Positions 17,306-26,432 of a DNA stretch of 34,422 bases are shown here, piece by piece (the first letter of the stretch is position 1; the number at the start of each line of letters is the position of its first letter). The DNA comes from Candidatus Zhuqueibacterota bacterium. GTDB taxonomy: Bacteria; Zhuqueibacterota; Zhuqueibacteria; Oceanimicrobiales; Oceanimicrobiaceae. Below the pieces are notes generated by a model that ran no database searches, was not told where the DNA came from, and saw only the letters and a list, made by a program, of their open reading frames with translations. The stretch lies in assembly GCA_029262035.1 (NCBI GenBank), contig JAJDAE010000206.1, forward strand, positions 1 to 34,422, written 5' to 3'. Made by a program: the position numbers and the translations under genes.

Positions 17306-19084
17306 TTAGTTCCTGTTTTTATAATCAAACTTCTGTCGTCGCTTTTTCTTTTTCTGAGATTTTGCTGCTTTCAGTTCCTCCAAAGATTTGACTTTATAAG
17401 GAATAAACTTTTCCTGAACAATTGAGAGCACATTAAACAGCGCGTAATAAAGATTTAAACCCGATGGAAAACTATTAAACATCAGCGTTAGAAAGGCAGG
17501 CATAAAATAAACCATTGCTTTTTGTTTTGGATCCTTCATCGTTATTTTTTGCTGGATGAACATTGTTACTCCCATAACCAGTGGTAAAATGTTCACCTTG
17601 TCGCCGTACATTGGAATTGTAAATGGTAGGCTGGCAACGGTATCCGGAAGGGACAAGTCCGTGATCCAACCCACAAAATAGGCCCCGCGAAGTTCGATGG
17701 TTGATCTAAAAACGTTAAACAATGCAATCAAAAGAGGCATCTGTAAAATCATGGGGATACAGCCACCCAGAGGGTTTATGCCATAATCTTTATAGATTTT
17801 CATCATCTCAGCTTGCTTTTTTTGTGGTTCGTCCTTGTACTTTTCGTTCATCTCCTGAATAACCGGTTGCATAATTTGCATCTGCTTCATCGACTGATAG
17901 CTCTTCTTTGTCAATGGAAATAGCAGAACCTTGATCAGGATAGAAAAGAGGATAATAACAATTCCATAATTAGGTATAAAGCCGTGAAGAAGCTTGAAAC
18001 TCCATAAAACAAATTTTCCAAAAGGGCGGAAGGGCGCCCAACCCAAATCTATCATTTCCTCCAGCCCAACACCAAAGCTCTCGACGGTGTCAAAATCCAG
18101 TGGGCCTAAAAAGACTGTGAAGTTGTCTACTTTTCTGCCGGACTGATCATACGGCATTTGTAAATCAAAGGCATACTTCTTAAGGGGTACCTCCTGCTCA
18201 ACATTCACAGGCTCGCCATAAAACCTAACCGACTGGCCTTGCTTTTTAGGGACAACGGCTGTTGCAAAATACTTTGTGCGGATACCAACCCAATCTATTG
18301 AATTATCAAAAAATTCAACTTCCGCTTCATCGCTAATACTAAACTCTTCTTTTTCACCCTGAAAAGCATATCCAAAACTACTTTCCATATCAACCTTTAA
18401 ATTCGGCTCGTTCGATTGCATCCCGCTTTGCCAGGTTAAGTAGTATGAAAAGCCTTCGATAAAATTATTGAGATTTATAAATTCAACCTGGAGCTCGATT
18501 GCGTAGCTATCATAGAAAAACGTGTAGATCTTTTTAAGTAGCCTGCCTTCTCCAAGATCAAGTGTAAACTCCAGGCTTTCCTGGCTTTTTTTCTGGGTTA
18601 CTTTAATTTCACTTTTTGTTGATGAAAATATATGTTTCGAAGTATCCAGGGTATCGGCACCATGGGGAAGCTTAATGCCAAGATTTCCAAAACCATCCTC
18701 GCCGATAAGCTGCACTCGTTCCTGAAATTGATTTTCATACTGTTCCAACTCCCACAAACGAATGCCGCCGCCCTTTGTGGAAAATGTAGCTTTGTATAAA
18801 TTGTTTTCAACAACGATATTCTCGCCCGGCAAACCTTCTTCTAGTGGGCTTATAACAGTTTCTGTTTTTTGTGATGATTGAGGTGTTTGTATTAATTGCT
18901 TCTCGGAGTTAGCCTGAGATATAATTTTACCTCTTTCTTCAACGGCACCTTGTTCAAGAGCCGGAGTTTCTTCTGTTACGGGTTGCGGTGGTAAAAAATT
19001 ATTTTTATAAAAATCCGTTTGGATAAAAAGTAGTACCAGTCCTATAAGTGCAATCGCTATAATTGTCTTTTTGTCGAAATTCAT
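17306..19084 (-). CDS. yidC: Membrane protein insertase YidC
   Basis: The 592-residue protein has the diderm layout. One N-terminal helix (about 7-22) is followed by a large beta-rich periplasmic domain (to about 355) and then the conserved helical core. In the core, LIKVLLFPLTKKS places a Lys where Escherichia coli has the groove Arg366, so the charge is kept. The core also contains GGCIPMILQMPLLIALFNVF. A Lys/Arg-rich tail (KSQKKKKRRQK) ends the protein, which may help ribosome contact. It inserts inner-membrane proteins alone or with SecYEG. An AAGGAA ribosome binding site precedes the ATG. yidD lies 37 bases upstream, the usual arrangement. Confidence 0.97.
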   Translation of the reverse strand: MNFDKKTIIAIALIGLVLLFIQTDFYKNNFLPPQPVTEETPALEQGAVEERGKIISQANSEKQLIQTPQSSQKTETVISPLEEGLPGENIVVENNLYKATFSTKGGGIRLWELEQYENQFQERVQLIGEDGFGNLGIKLPHGADTLDTSKHIFSSTKSEIKVTQKKSQESLEFTLDLGEGRLLKKIYTFFYDSYAIELQVEFINLNNFIEGFSYYLTWQSGMQSNEPNLKVDMESSFGYAFQGEKEEFSISDEAEVEFFDNSIDWVGIRTKYFATAVVPKKQGQSVRFYGEPVNVEQEVPLKKYAFDLQMPYDQSGRKVDNFTVFLGPLDFDTVESFGVGLEEMIDLGWAPFRPFGKFVLWSFKLLHGFIPNYGIVIILFSILIKVLLFPLTKKSYQSMKQMQIMQPVIQEMNEKYKDEPQKKQAEMMKIYKDYGINPLGGCIPMILQMPLLIALFNVFRSTIELRGAYFVGWITDLSLPDTVASLPFTIPMYGDKVNILPLVMGVTMFIQQKITMKDPKQKAMVYFMPAFLTLMFNSFPSGLNLYYALFNVLSIVQEKFIPYKVKSLEELKAAKSQKKKKRRQKFDYKNRN

Positions 19085-19121
19085 ATTTTCCTTCTTTTTC
19101 TTTTATTCAATAAGAAAAAAT

Positions 19122-19331
19122 TTATTTTACCGGGTCATAGCCACCGGGATGAAAGGGGTGACATTTGGCAAGTCGTTTTGCGCCCCTGAATATACCTTTA
19201 AAAAAACCGTATTTTTTAATCGCTTGTAGAGCATATTCTGAACATGAGGGATAAAAACGGCAGGAAAGGGGTAATAAGGGTGAAATTAATAACTGGTATA
19301 TTCTGATTAAAAAAATGCCAAAGTGCTTCAT
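19122..19331 (-). CDS. yidD: Membrane protein insertion efficiency factor YidD
   Basis: This small protein of 69 residues carries the YidD pattern: [20 protein letters not shown], then a basic amphipathic helix, then [12 protein letters not shown]. Three Cys residues are at the family positions. It is a peripheral inner-membrane protein that aids YidC-dependent insertion. It begins 14 bases after rnpA and lies before yidC, giving the conserved order rpmH-rnpA-yidD-yidC. Confidence 0.95.
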   Translation of the reverse strand: MKHFGIFLIRIYQLLISPLLPLSCRFYPSCSEYALQAIKKYGFFKGIFRGAKRLAKCHPFHPGGYDPVK

Positions 19332-19345
19332 CCAAGACTACAATT

Positions 19346-19693
19346 CTAATTTAACTTTTTCAGAAGATTAATGTACTCTCTCTCTAATTTACAAAACTCT
19401 ATTCTTTCACAACCCGACCTTAGAAAGACGACTACTTTTTTTTTCTTGGGCAGCATCTCTTTTTTTTGTTGTACAATTTCTTTAACTCGTCTTCTTGCCC
19501 TATTGCGTTTTACGGCGTTACCCACCTTACGTGAAACGGCAAAACCGTATTTAAGAGCATTTGATTCGGTAAAATAGAGAGCAATGTGTCTCGATGATAA
19601 TTTTTTGCCGTGTCTAATGAGAGATGAAAAATCAGATCGTCTTTTTAAAATTTCAGCCTTATCCAAATGTTGATCACAGAACCTATCTATCAC
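19346..19693 (-). CDS. rnpA: Ribonuclease P protein component
   Basis: The 115-residue basic protein has the RNR motif of RNase P protein ([17 protein letters not shown]-like, split here) and an early [16 protein letters not shown] block. It binds the RNase P RNA and helps 5' maturation of tRNAs. The start chosen is GTG 19693, which overlaps the end of rpmH by 11 bases. A TTG at 19666 would remove nine residues and is also possible, since neither has a clear ribosome binding site. Overlap with rpmH is common in this cluster. Confidence 0.93.
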   Translation of the reverse strand: MIDRFCDQHLDKAEILKRRSDFSSLIRHGKKLSSRHIALYFTESNALKYGFAVSRKVGNAVKRNRARRRVKEIVQQKKEMLPKKKKVVVFLRSGCERIEFCKLEREYINLLKKLN

Positions 19694-19826
19694 TAACTGT
19701 TAGGCTTTTTCTGCCCCTTGCTCTCCGCCTTTTCAAGACCAAACGGCCACCCTTTGTTTTCATTCTTGCACGAAAACCATGTTTGTTAACTTTTTTCCGG
19801 TTACTTGGTTGAAACGTTCTTTTCAT
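19683..19826 (-). CDS. rpmH: 50S ribosomal protein bL34
   Basis: A 47-residue very basic protein begins [18 protein letters not shown] and continues [20 protein letters not shown], a clear bL34. It is a small structural protein of the large ribosomal subunit. The final SLTVSDR is a normal ending. An AAGGAA ribosome binding site lies about five bases before the ATG. The gene starts the leftward operon and is preceded by a good sigma70-type promoter. Confidence 0.97.
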   Translation of the reverse strand: MKRTFQPSNRKKVNKHGFRARMKTKGGRLVLKRRRARGRKSLTVSDR

Positions 19827-19880
19827 CTTTATTCCTTAATTACTTCGTTTGCTTTCTGGATGATTAAAATAAAACCTTTA

Positions 19881-19909
19881 AACATATTAAATGTCTTCCA
19901 AAAAGTCAA
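19881..19909 (-). promoter_or_regulatory. Promoter of the rpmH operon
   Basis: On the minus strand TTGACT (19909-19904) and TATGTT (19886-19881) are separated by exactly 17 bases. Transcription would begin about 45-50 bases before rpmH and read through rnpA, yidD and yidC to the terminator at 17244-17283. Confidence 0.65.
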
Positions 19910-20039
19910 GCCAAATTGTAACTAAAAAATGCGACTCGTTTAATAATTATTAATCTCATTTTTATACTTTTCCTTGACATTCAAGGCTTATTTATTAACT
20001 TTTTTTTCGCCTGAAAAGAAGTATAGCCATAGAATTACT

Positions 20040-20048
20040 TGTGGATAA
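20040..20048 (-). promoter_or_regulatory. DnaA box, perfect
   Basis: TGTGGATAA is the exact complement of the TTATCCACA consensus. It lies about 240 bases before dnaA. Confidence 0.9.
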
Positions 20049-20190
20049 CTTAAAAAAGATTACGTTTTTTTTTGAAAACGAACACACGGCTCGAGACTCA
20101 ATTCTAATTACATGGCCTTAAGTTTCTTTTTATTAGTTATAACTTATAGAAAGAAAGTCTCTTCTGATGGAGGTTTGATTGTTTATAACT

Positions 20191-20199
20191 TGTGGATAA
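20191..20199 (-). promoter_or_regulatory. DnaA box, perfect, near dnaA promoter
   Basis: TGTGGATAA matches the consensus exactly on the minus strand, 90 bases before dnaA. A weak sigma70-like pair, TTGATT (20175-20180) and TAAATT (20197-20202), would overlap this box. DnaA bound here could repress its own gene; this is inference. Confidence 0.88.
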
Positions 20200-20288
20200 A
20201 TTAAATAGCTCAGAAAAAGGCACCATTGTCAAGGGAGGGTTCTTGCATTGCCCTAATAACATTAATACAAACCATGAGGGTATGTTAA

Positions 20289-21644
20289 ATGTCTATATCA
20301 TGCACTACAGCTTGGGATCAATGTCTAAACATCATTCAGGATAGCATAAATCCACAAAGCTTTACAACCTGGTTTAAGCCGATCAATCCAGTAAATTTGA
20401 ATGAAAAAAATTTTACGATTGAGGTGCCAAGCCAGTTTTTTTATGAATGGTTAGAGGGACACTACAGCGTATTACTTAATCAGGCCTTGTTGGAAGTTCT
20501 GGGCGAAAAGACCAATATTTCTTACACCATTGCACCAAATCAAAATGGATACGATCAATTGTCCAGAATGCCATCTATGGATAAAAAGAAGCCGGTAAAC
20601 CATTTTGATAAAAAAAGCAATTTGATAGAGCGCTACAACTTTGAGACATTTGTTGAAGGAGCGAACAATCAATTTGCCCGGGCTGCTGCGCTAGCTGTAT
20701 CTGAAGCACCTGGCAAAACAACCTTTAATCCGCTGGTTTTATATGGCGGTGTCGGCTTGGGGAAAACTCATTTAATACAGGCCATTGGAAATTTTTGTCT
20801 CGCCGAAGAGTTGATTCAAAATGTTCTTTATGTGGATAGTGAAAAATTTACGATTGAATTTATTAATTCTATTAAGAATAATAAAACAACCGAATTCAGT
20901 TCGATCTATAGAAACGTTGATTTATTAATCGTCGATGATATCCAGTTTTTCACGAATAAAGAAAGAACACAGGAAGAATTTTTCCATACATTTAATGCAC
21001 TTTACAACGCCGGCAAACAGATAGTACTGTCCTCTGACCGGCCACCAAAAGAGCTGGTTGGTGTTGAGGAACGTTTAATCTCTCGTTTTCAATGGGGACT
21101 TGTAGCAGATATTCAACCTCCTGACCTGGAAACCCGAATTGCTATTTTGCAGCAAAAAGCAGAAGAAAATGGCACAACTATACCTGGAGACATCATTGAT
21201 TTTATTGCAACTAATGTGACTTCAAATATAAGAGAGTTGGAAGGTGCGTTGATAAGGCTGCTCGCGTATTCATCCTTAAATGGAACAGATATCACAATAG
21301 AAGTGGCAAAAGATGTTCTTAAAAATCTCAGTCTAAAGAAAAAGAAAAATATAATGATTGAGGAAATACAAAGAATTGTAAGTGAGCATTTTGATATAGC
21401 AGATGACATGCTCCGAGCCAAGTCCAGAAAAAAAGAAATTGCTTATGTTCGCCAAATAGCAATGTACCTATCCAAGGAAATGACGAAGAATTCGTTAAAA
21501 ACGATAGGCCTACATTTTGGTGGAAGGGATCATAGCACAGTTATCCATGCCATTCAATGCGTTGAGAAACTGGTCGCAAATGACAAGGCCGTATCCGAAG
21601 AAGTTGCTGAAATAAAAAGAAAGATTGAAATGTCAAGTATGTAA
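20289..21644 (+). CDS. dnaA: Chromosomal replication initiator protein DnaA
   Basis: The 451-residue protein has all four domains. Domain I (about 1-80) begins with the WDQCLNIIQDSINPQSFTTW pattern. Domain II is a short linker (about 85-115). The AAA+ domain has Walker A GGVGLGKTH at 153-161, Walker B LLIVDDIQFF near 212-221, and the Arg-finger region ERLISRF at 261-267. Domain IV carries the DnaA signature GGRDHSTVIHAI. It binds DnaA boxes and opens the origin. A GAGGG ribosome binding site lies eight bases before the ATG. DnaA boxes lie on both sides of the gene. Confidence 0.98.
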   Translation: MSISCTTAWDQCLNIIQDSINPQSFTTWFKPINPVNLNEKNFTIEVPSQFFYEWLEGHYSVLLNQALLEVLGEKTNISYTIAPNQNGYDQLSRMPSMDKKKPVNHFDKKSNLIERYNFETFVEGANNQFARAAALAVSEAPGKTTFNPLVLYGGVGLGKTHLIQAIGNFCLAEELIQNVLYVDSEKFTIEFINSIKNNKTTEFSSIYRNVDLLIVDDIQFFTNKERTQEEFFHTFNALYNAGKQIVLSSDRPPKELVGVEERLISRFQWGLVADIQPPDLETRIAILQQKAEENGTTIPGDIIDFIATNVTSNIRELEGALIRLLAYSSLNGTDITIEVAKDVLKNLSLKKKKNIMIEEIQRIVSEHFDIADDMLRAKSRKKEIAYVRQIAMYLSKEMTKNSLKTIGLHFGGRDHSTVIHAIQCVEKLVANDKAVSEEVAEIKRKIEMSSM

Positions 21645-21647
21645 AAG

Positions 21648-21878
21648 TTATTCACATCACATGTTGATAACACAGACTTTTATGTGGAAACGTATGTTGA
21701 TAACCTTTAAGTAATTAACAAAAAAAAATAAATACAAAAAGTTATTAACAACTGATACGGGTTTTCAACAGATTTATAACATTTAATCCACACAAAAACT
21801 AAATTTTTCAAAACTTATAGCCACATTAAAAAATAAAAACTTAGCACAAATAAAAATGAAGTTATCAACATATCCACA
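21648..21878. other. oriC: Cluster of near-consensus DnaA boxes (oriC, downstream part)
   Basis: Boxes with one mismatch to TTATCCACA lie at 21648-21656 (TTATTCACA), 21662-21670 and 21695-21703 (both TGTTGATAA), 21784-21792 (TAATCCACA), 21862-21870 (TTATCAACA) and 21870-21878 (ATATCCACA). Weaker matches are at 21683-21691 and 21742-21750. They lie in the 323-base dnaA-dnaN gap, which contains no gene. Their density and position mark the active side of oriC. Confidence 0.85.
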
Positions 21879-21960
21879 GCCCCTATATACTACTACAAAA
21901 TTCTCTTGTTTTATAAAACTTTATTTATTAGATTTTTGTTTGTTCAAAAAAGATAATTGA
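21862..21960. other. Putative unwinding element: box pair, C-rich spacer, CTA trios, AT-rich DNA
   Basis: Two adjoining DnaA boxes (21862-21878) are followed by GCCCC (21879-21883), then CTA at 21883-21885 and two in-phase CTA trios at 21890-21895. About 65 bases of AT-rich DNA lead up to the dnaN ribosome binding site. This order matches the basal unwinding system with DnaA-trios described in Bacillus subtilis (box, GC-rich spacer, 3'-GAT-5' repeats on the bound strand). The number of strict trios is small. Confidence 0.65.
21906..21934 (+). promoter_or_regulatory. Possible dnaN promoter
   Basis: TTGTTT (21906-21911) and TAGATT (21929-21934) are separated by 17 bases. The pair lies 34 bases before dnaN inside the AT-rich unwinding region, where chance matches are likely. 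Confidence 0.3.
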
Positions 21961-21967
21961 GGCTCTC

Positions 21968-23083
21968 ATGAAATTTAGCGTTAACAGAAAAGAACTTCAC
22001 AAAGCGATTCAAAACATAATTGGTGTTGTTCCTGTAAAAACAACTATTCCAATTTTAGCAAATATATTATTTGATCTACGGGGTGACGATTTAATATTAA
22101 CCGGAACCGATTTGGAAGTTTCAATTTCAACAAAAATTAAAGTTCAAGGTGACTTAGATGGTTCGCTTACAATACCCGCTAAAATTTTATATGAAATAAT
22201 CAGAGAGCTTCCGGATATTCCCGTTGAGATAGATTGTAATGAAAATAATATTTCTTTAAATACCGAAAAAGGATTTTACAAACTGTCAGGGGAATCAAAA
22301 GAAGAATTTCCAAAAATTGCAGTTGATGAAAGTGAAGGCAGTTTTCAGATAAATGCCAAACACTTCATCAGCATGATCAATAAAACTATTTTCGCTGTCT
22401 CAACAGACGAATTGAGAACAACCCTGATGGGCGTTTATTTGCAAGTTCTGGAAAATGAATTAAGAATGGTTGCAACGGATGGTCACCGTCTGGTTAAGAT
22501 TATAGATAGCACTTTTAAGGCCCCTGGCTTGCAAAAAGAAGCAATAATTCCCACCAAAGCCTTAAACTTATTAACCAAAAATGTTCAGGATGACACTGAA
22601 ATAAAAGTGAGCCTTAGTGACGACCATATTGTTTTCCAGTTTGGTGAAACCACAATTTTCGGAAAAGAGATAGAGGGCCAATTCCCAAACTACGAACGTG
22701 TGATTCCGGTAGACAATGATAAAACAGTTCTTTTGAGTAGAGACCTGCTTAGTTCTTCTGTAAAGCGTGTTTCAATTTTTTCAAACTCGATCACACATCA
22801 AATAAGACTTTCAGTCAGTGATAGTTTACTGGAAGTACAATCTGAAGACATAGAATTTGGTGGAGAGGCAAAGGAAAAAATTACAGCAGATTATTCGGGG
22901 GAACCCATCAATGTAGGTTATAATGCGAATTACTTACTTGATATTTTGAAACACGTAGCTGTTGACGAAATTGAATTGCATCTTAAAGACGCCGTCAGCG
23001 CTGGTATAATTTATCCTGCAAACCAAAAAGAAGATGAGAATATCCTGATGCTTCTAATGCCTATTAGACTCAATGATAATTAA
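21968..23083 (+). CDS. dnaN: DNA polymerase III sliding clamp, beta subunit
   Basis: The 371-residue length and full-length similarity to DnaN are clear. It starts MKFSVNRKELHKAIQNIIGV, has VATDGHRLVK in the middle, and ends with LMPIRLND, the usual MPMR-type end. Three clamp domains of about 120 residues each are implied. The dimeric ring tethers polymerase III to DNA. The ribosome binding site GAGG lies five bases before the ATG. The gene overlaps recF by 11 bases. Confidence 0.97.
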   Translation: MKFSVNRKELHKAIQNIIGVVPVKTTIPILANILFDLRGDDLILTGTDLEVSISTKIKVQGDLDGSLTIPAKILYEIIRELPDIPVEIDCNENNISLNTEKGFYKLSGESKEEFPKIAVDESEGSFQINAKHFISMINKTIFAVSTDELRTTLMGVYLQVLENELRMVATDGHRLVKIIDSTFKAPGLQKEAIIPTKALNLLTKNVQDDTEIKVSLSDDHIVFQFGETTIFGKEIEGQFPNYERVIPVDNDKTVLLSRDLLSSSVKRVSIFSNSITHQIRLSVSDSLLEVQSEDIEFGGEAKEKITADYSGEPINVGYNANYLLDILKHVAVDEIELHLKDAVSAGIIYPANQKEDENILMLLMPIRLNDN

Positions 23084-24194
23084 GAATATTTCTTTATTAA
23101 ACTATAGAAATTATGAAACTGCAGAAGTCAACTTTTCACAAAACATCAATTTAATTTATGGATTAAATGCTCACGGAAAAACAAATTTCCTTGAAGCCAT
23201 TTTTCTTCTTTGTTTAAGCAGAAGTTTTCGCCAGTCTAAAAATAGCGAGTTACTTAATAAAGAAGCAAATACTTTTACAATAAACGGAACATTTATAAAA
23301 GACAACGAAAGTGAAAAGAAAATAGTTGTTCACTATATCAGGGATGGTAAAAAAGAAATAAGCATCAACAAAAAAAAAATTAATAGCCACTCAAAAATAA
23401 TTGGCCACTTTCCCATAGTTATAATGGCTCCGGATGAGTTTAGAATTACTTCCGGCGGTCCCTCAGAGCGACGAAGGTTTTTGGATATACTCTTGTCGCA
23501 AGTGAGTTTAACTTATCTCGCTGATCTTCAGGAATATAACAGAATTCTAAAACAACGGAATATGCTACTAAAAAATATACGTGACAGCAAGTTTGCTGAC
23601 GAAGCAAGTTTAGAAGTTTGGACGGAAGGTTTAATAAAAGCAGGCAGTCGCATTATTAATTTTAGATTAAAATTTATACAAAGTTTTTCGAAAATACTAA
23701 ATTCCATTTTTAAAAGATTTGAAAAAAATGGAGATACTCAATTAACTATAGAAAGTACAATCCAACAGAAAAATGAGGAAATGACAGAAGATTCATTTCG
23801 AGATGCTTTGCTATCATTTAGAAAAAAAGAACGAATACTCGGAACAACTTATGTGGGCCCTCACCGCGATGATCTGCTTTTTACTATCGATGGGATGGAT
23901 GTAAGAAAGTACGGCTCACGCGGCCAACATAAATCACTATTAATATCATTAAAAATCGCTGAATATAATTATTTGTATCAACAAAAGGAAGAACAACCAC
24001 TTTTGCTTCTGGATGATTGTTATTCCGAATTGGATGAAATGCGCGAAAAAAGTGCATTTGAATCTGTGCAGGGGCTGGGGCAGATAATATTAACAAGTCC
24101 CAGGAAAAACATACTGGAAAACAAAGACTATTCACACAGGGATGTAAATTATTATTTTGTAAAGCAGGGAACAATTGAACAAATCGAGAACTAA
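23073..24194 (+). CDS. recF: DNA replication and repair protein RecF
   Basis: The 373-residue protein is an SMC-like ATPase. Walker A is GLNAHGKTN near residue 30-38. The RecF-specific block EFRITSGGPSERRRFLD lies near 120-136. The signature and Walker B parts are GSRGQHKSLLISLKIAEY and LLLLDDCYSELDE. It loads RecA at single-strand gaps with RecO and RecR. The start ATG lies inside the end of dnaN, and the end overlaps the DUF721 gene by 20 bases, so the three are probably translationally coupled. Confidence 0.96.
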   Translation: MIIKNISLLNYRNYETAEVNFSQNINLIYGLNAHGKTNFLEAIFLLCLSRSFRQSKNSELLNKEANTFTINGTFIKDNESEKKIVVHYIRDGKKEISINKKKINSHSKIIGHFPIVIMAPDEFRITSGGPSERRRFLDILLSQVSLTYLADLQEYNRILKQRNMLLKNIRDSKFADEASLEVWTEGLIKAGSRIINFRLKFIQSFSKILNSIFKRFEKNGDTQLTIESTIQQKNEEMTEDSFRDALLSFRKKERILGTTYVGPHRDDLLFTIDGMDVRKYGSRGQHKSLLISLKIAEYNYLYQQKEEQPLLLLDDCYSELDEMREKSAFESVQGLGQIILTSPRKNILENKDYSHRDVNYYFVKQGTIEQIEN

Positions 24195-24474
24195 AACCCC
24201 ACAAATTTTGGGTAATTCAATATCCCTTTTCTTGAAAAATTTGGGCCTTGAAAGGAAGGTTAAGGAATATGAAATTATAGCACGATGGCCGGAACTTGTC
24301 GGCGAAAATGTCGCTTCTGCTACCATCCCTGAAAAAATACAAGATGAAATTCTTTTGGTCAGAGTAAAAAACAGTTCATGGCGGCATGAGCTACTTTATC
24401 TAAAGAATCATATTCTTTCTAAAGTAGAAACCGACATTGGCAAGGGAATAATTAAAGATATCAGATACATCTAA
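24175..24474 (+). CDS. DUF721 (DciA-like) protein
   Basis: The product of 99 residues begins at TTG 24175, with an AGGGA ribosome binding site four bases upstream inside recF. The pattern is an N-terminal helix, then ARWPELVGENVASATIPEKI, then LLVRVKNSSWRHELLYLKNHIL. This is the DUF721 domain, which has a KH-like fold. Members in many bacteria act as DciA, the replicative helicase loader or regulator used where DnaC is lacking. Position between recF and gyrB is the conserved one and supports a replication role here, by inference. Confidence 0.88.
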   Translation: MNKSRTKTPQILGNSISLFLKNLGLERKVKEYEIIARWPELVGENVASATIPEKIQDEILLVRVKNSSWRHELLYLKNHILSKVETDIGKGIIKDIRYI

Positions 24475-24496
24475 TAAAAGAAGGTTTAACCAATAA

Positions 24497-26410
<1,914 letters not shown>

Positions 26411-26432
26411 TTTAGGAAGGTCTAAGCATTAA

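Larger units (their letters stand above)
19827..20288. other. oriC: rpmH-dnaA intergenic region, upstream part of oriC
   Basis: The 462-base gap between the divergent rpmH and dnaA genes is AT-rich. It holds the rpmH promoter and two perfect DnaA boxes in the same orientation at 20040-20048 and 20191-20199. T-rich runs lie near 19998-20008 and 20065-20073. No gene is seen. Its place at the strand switch marks it as part of the replication origin. Confidence 0.85.

Noticed and set aside
19527-19537. parS-like half site TTACGTGAAAC inside rnpA
   Set aside because: It lacks the left arm of the palindrome and encodes conserved rnpA codons, so it is probably chance.
19974-19979. TTGACA resembling a -35 element pointing to dnaA
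   Set aside because: No acceptable -10 hexamer lies at 16-18 bases, and dnaA is over 300 bases away.
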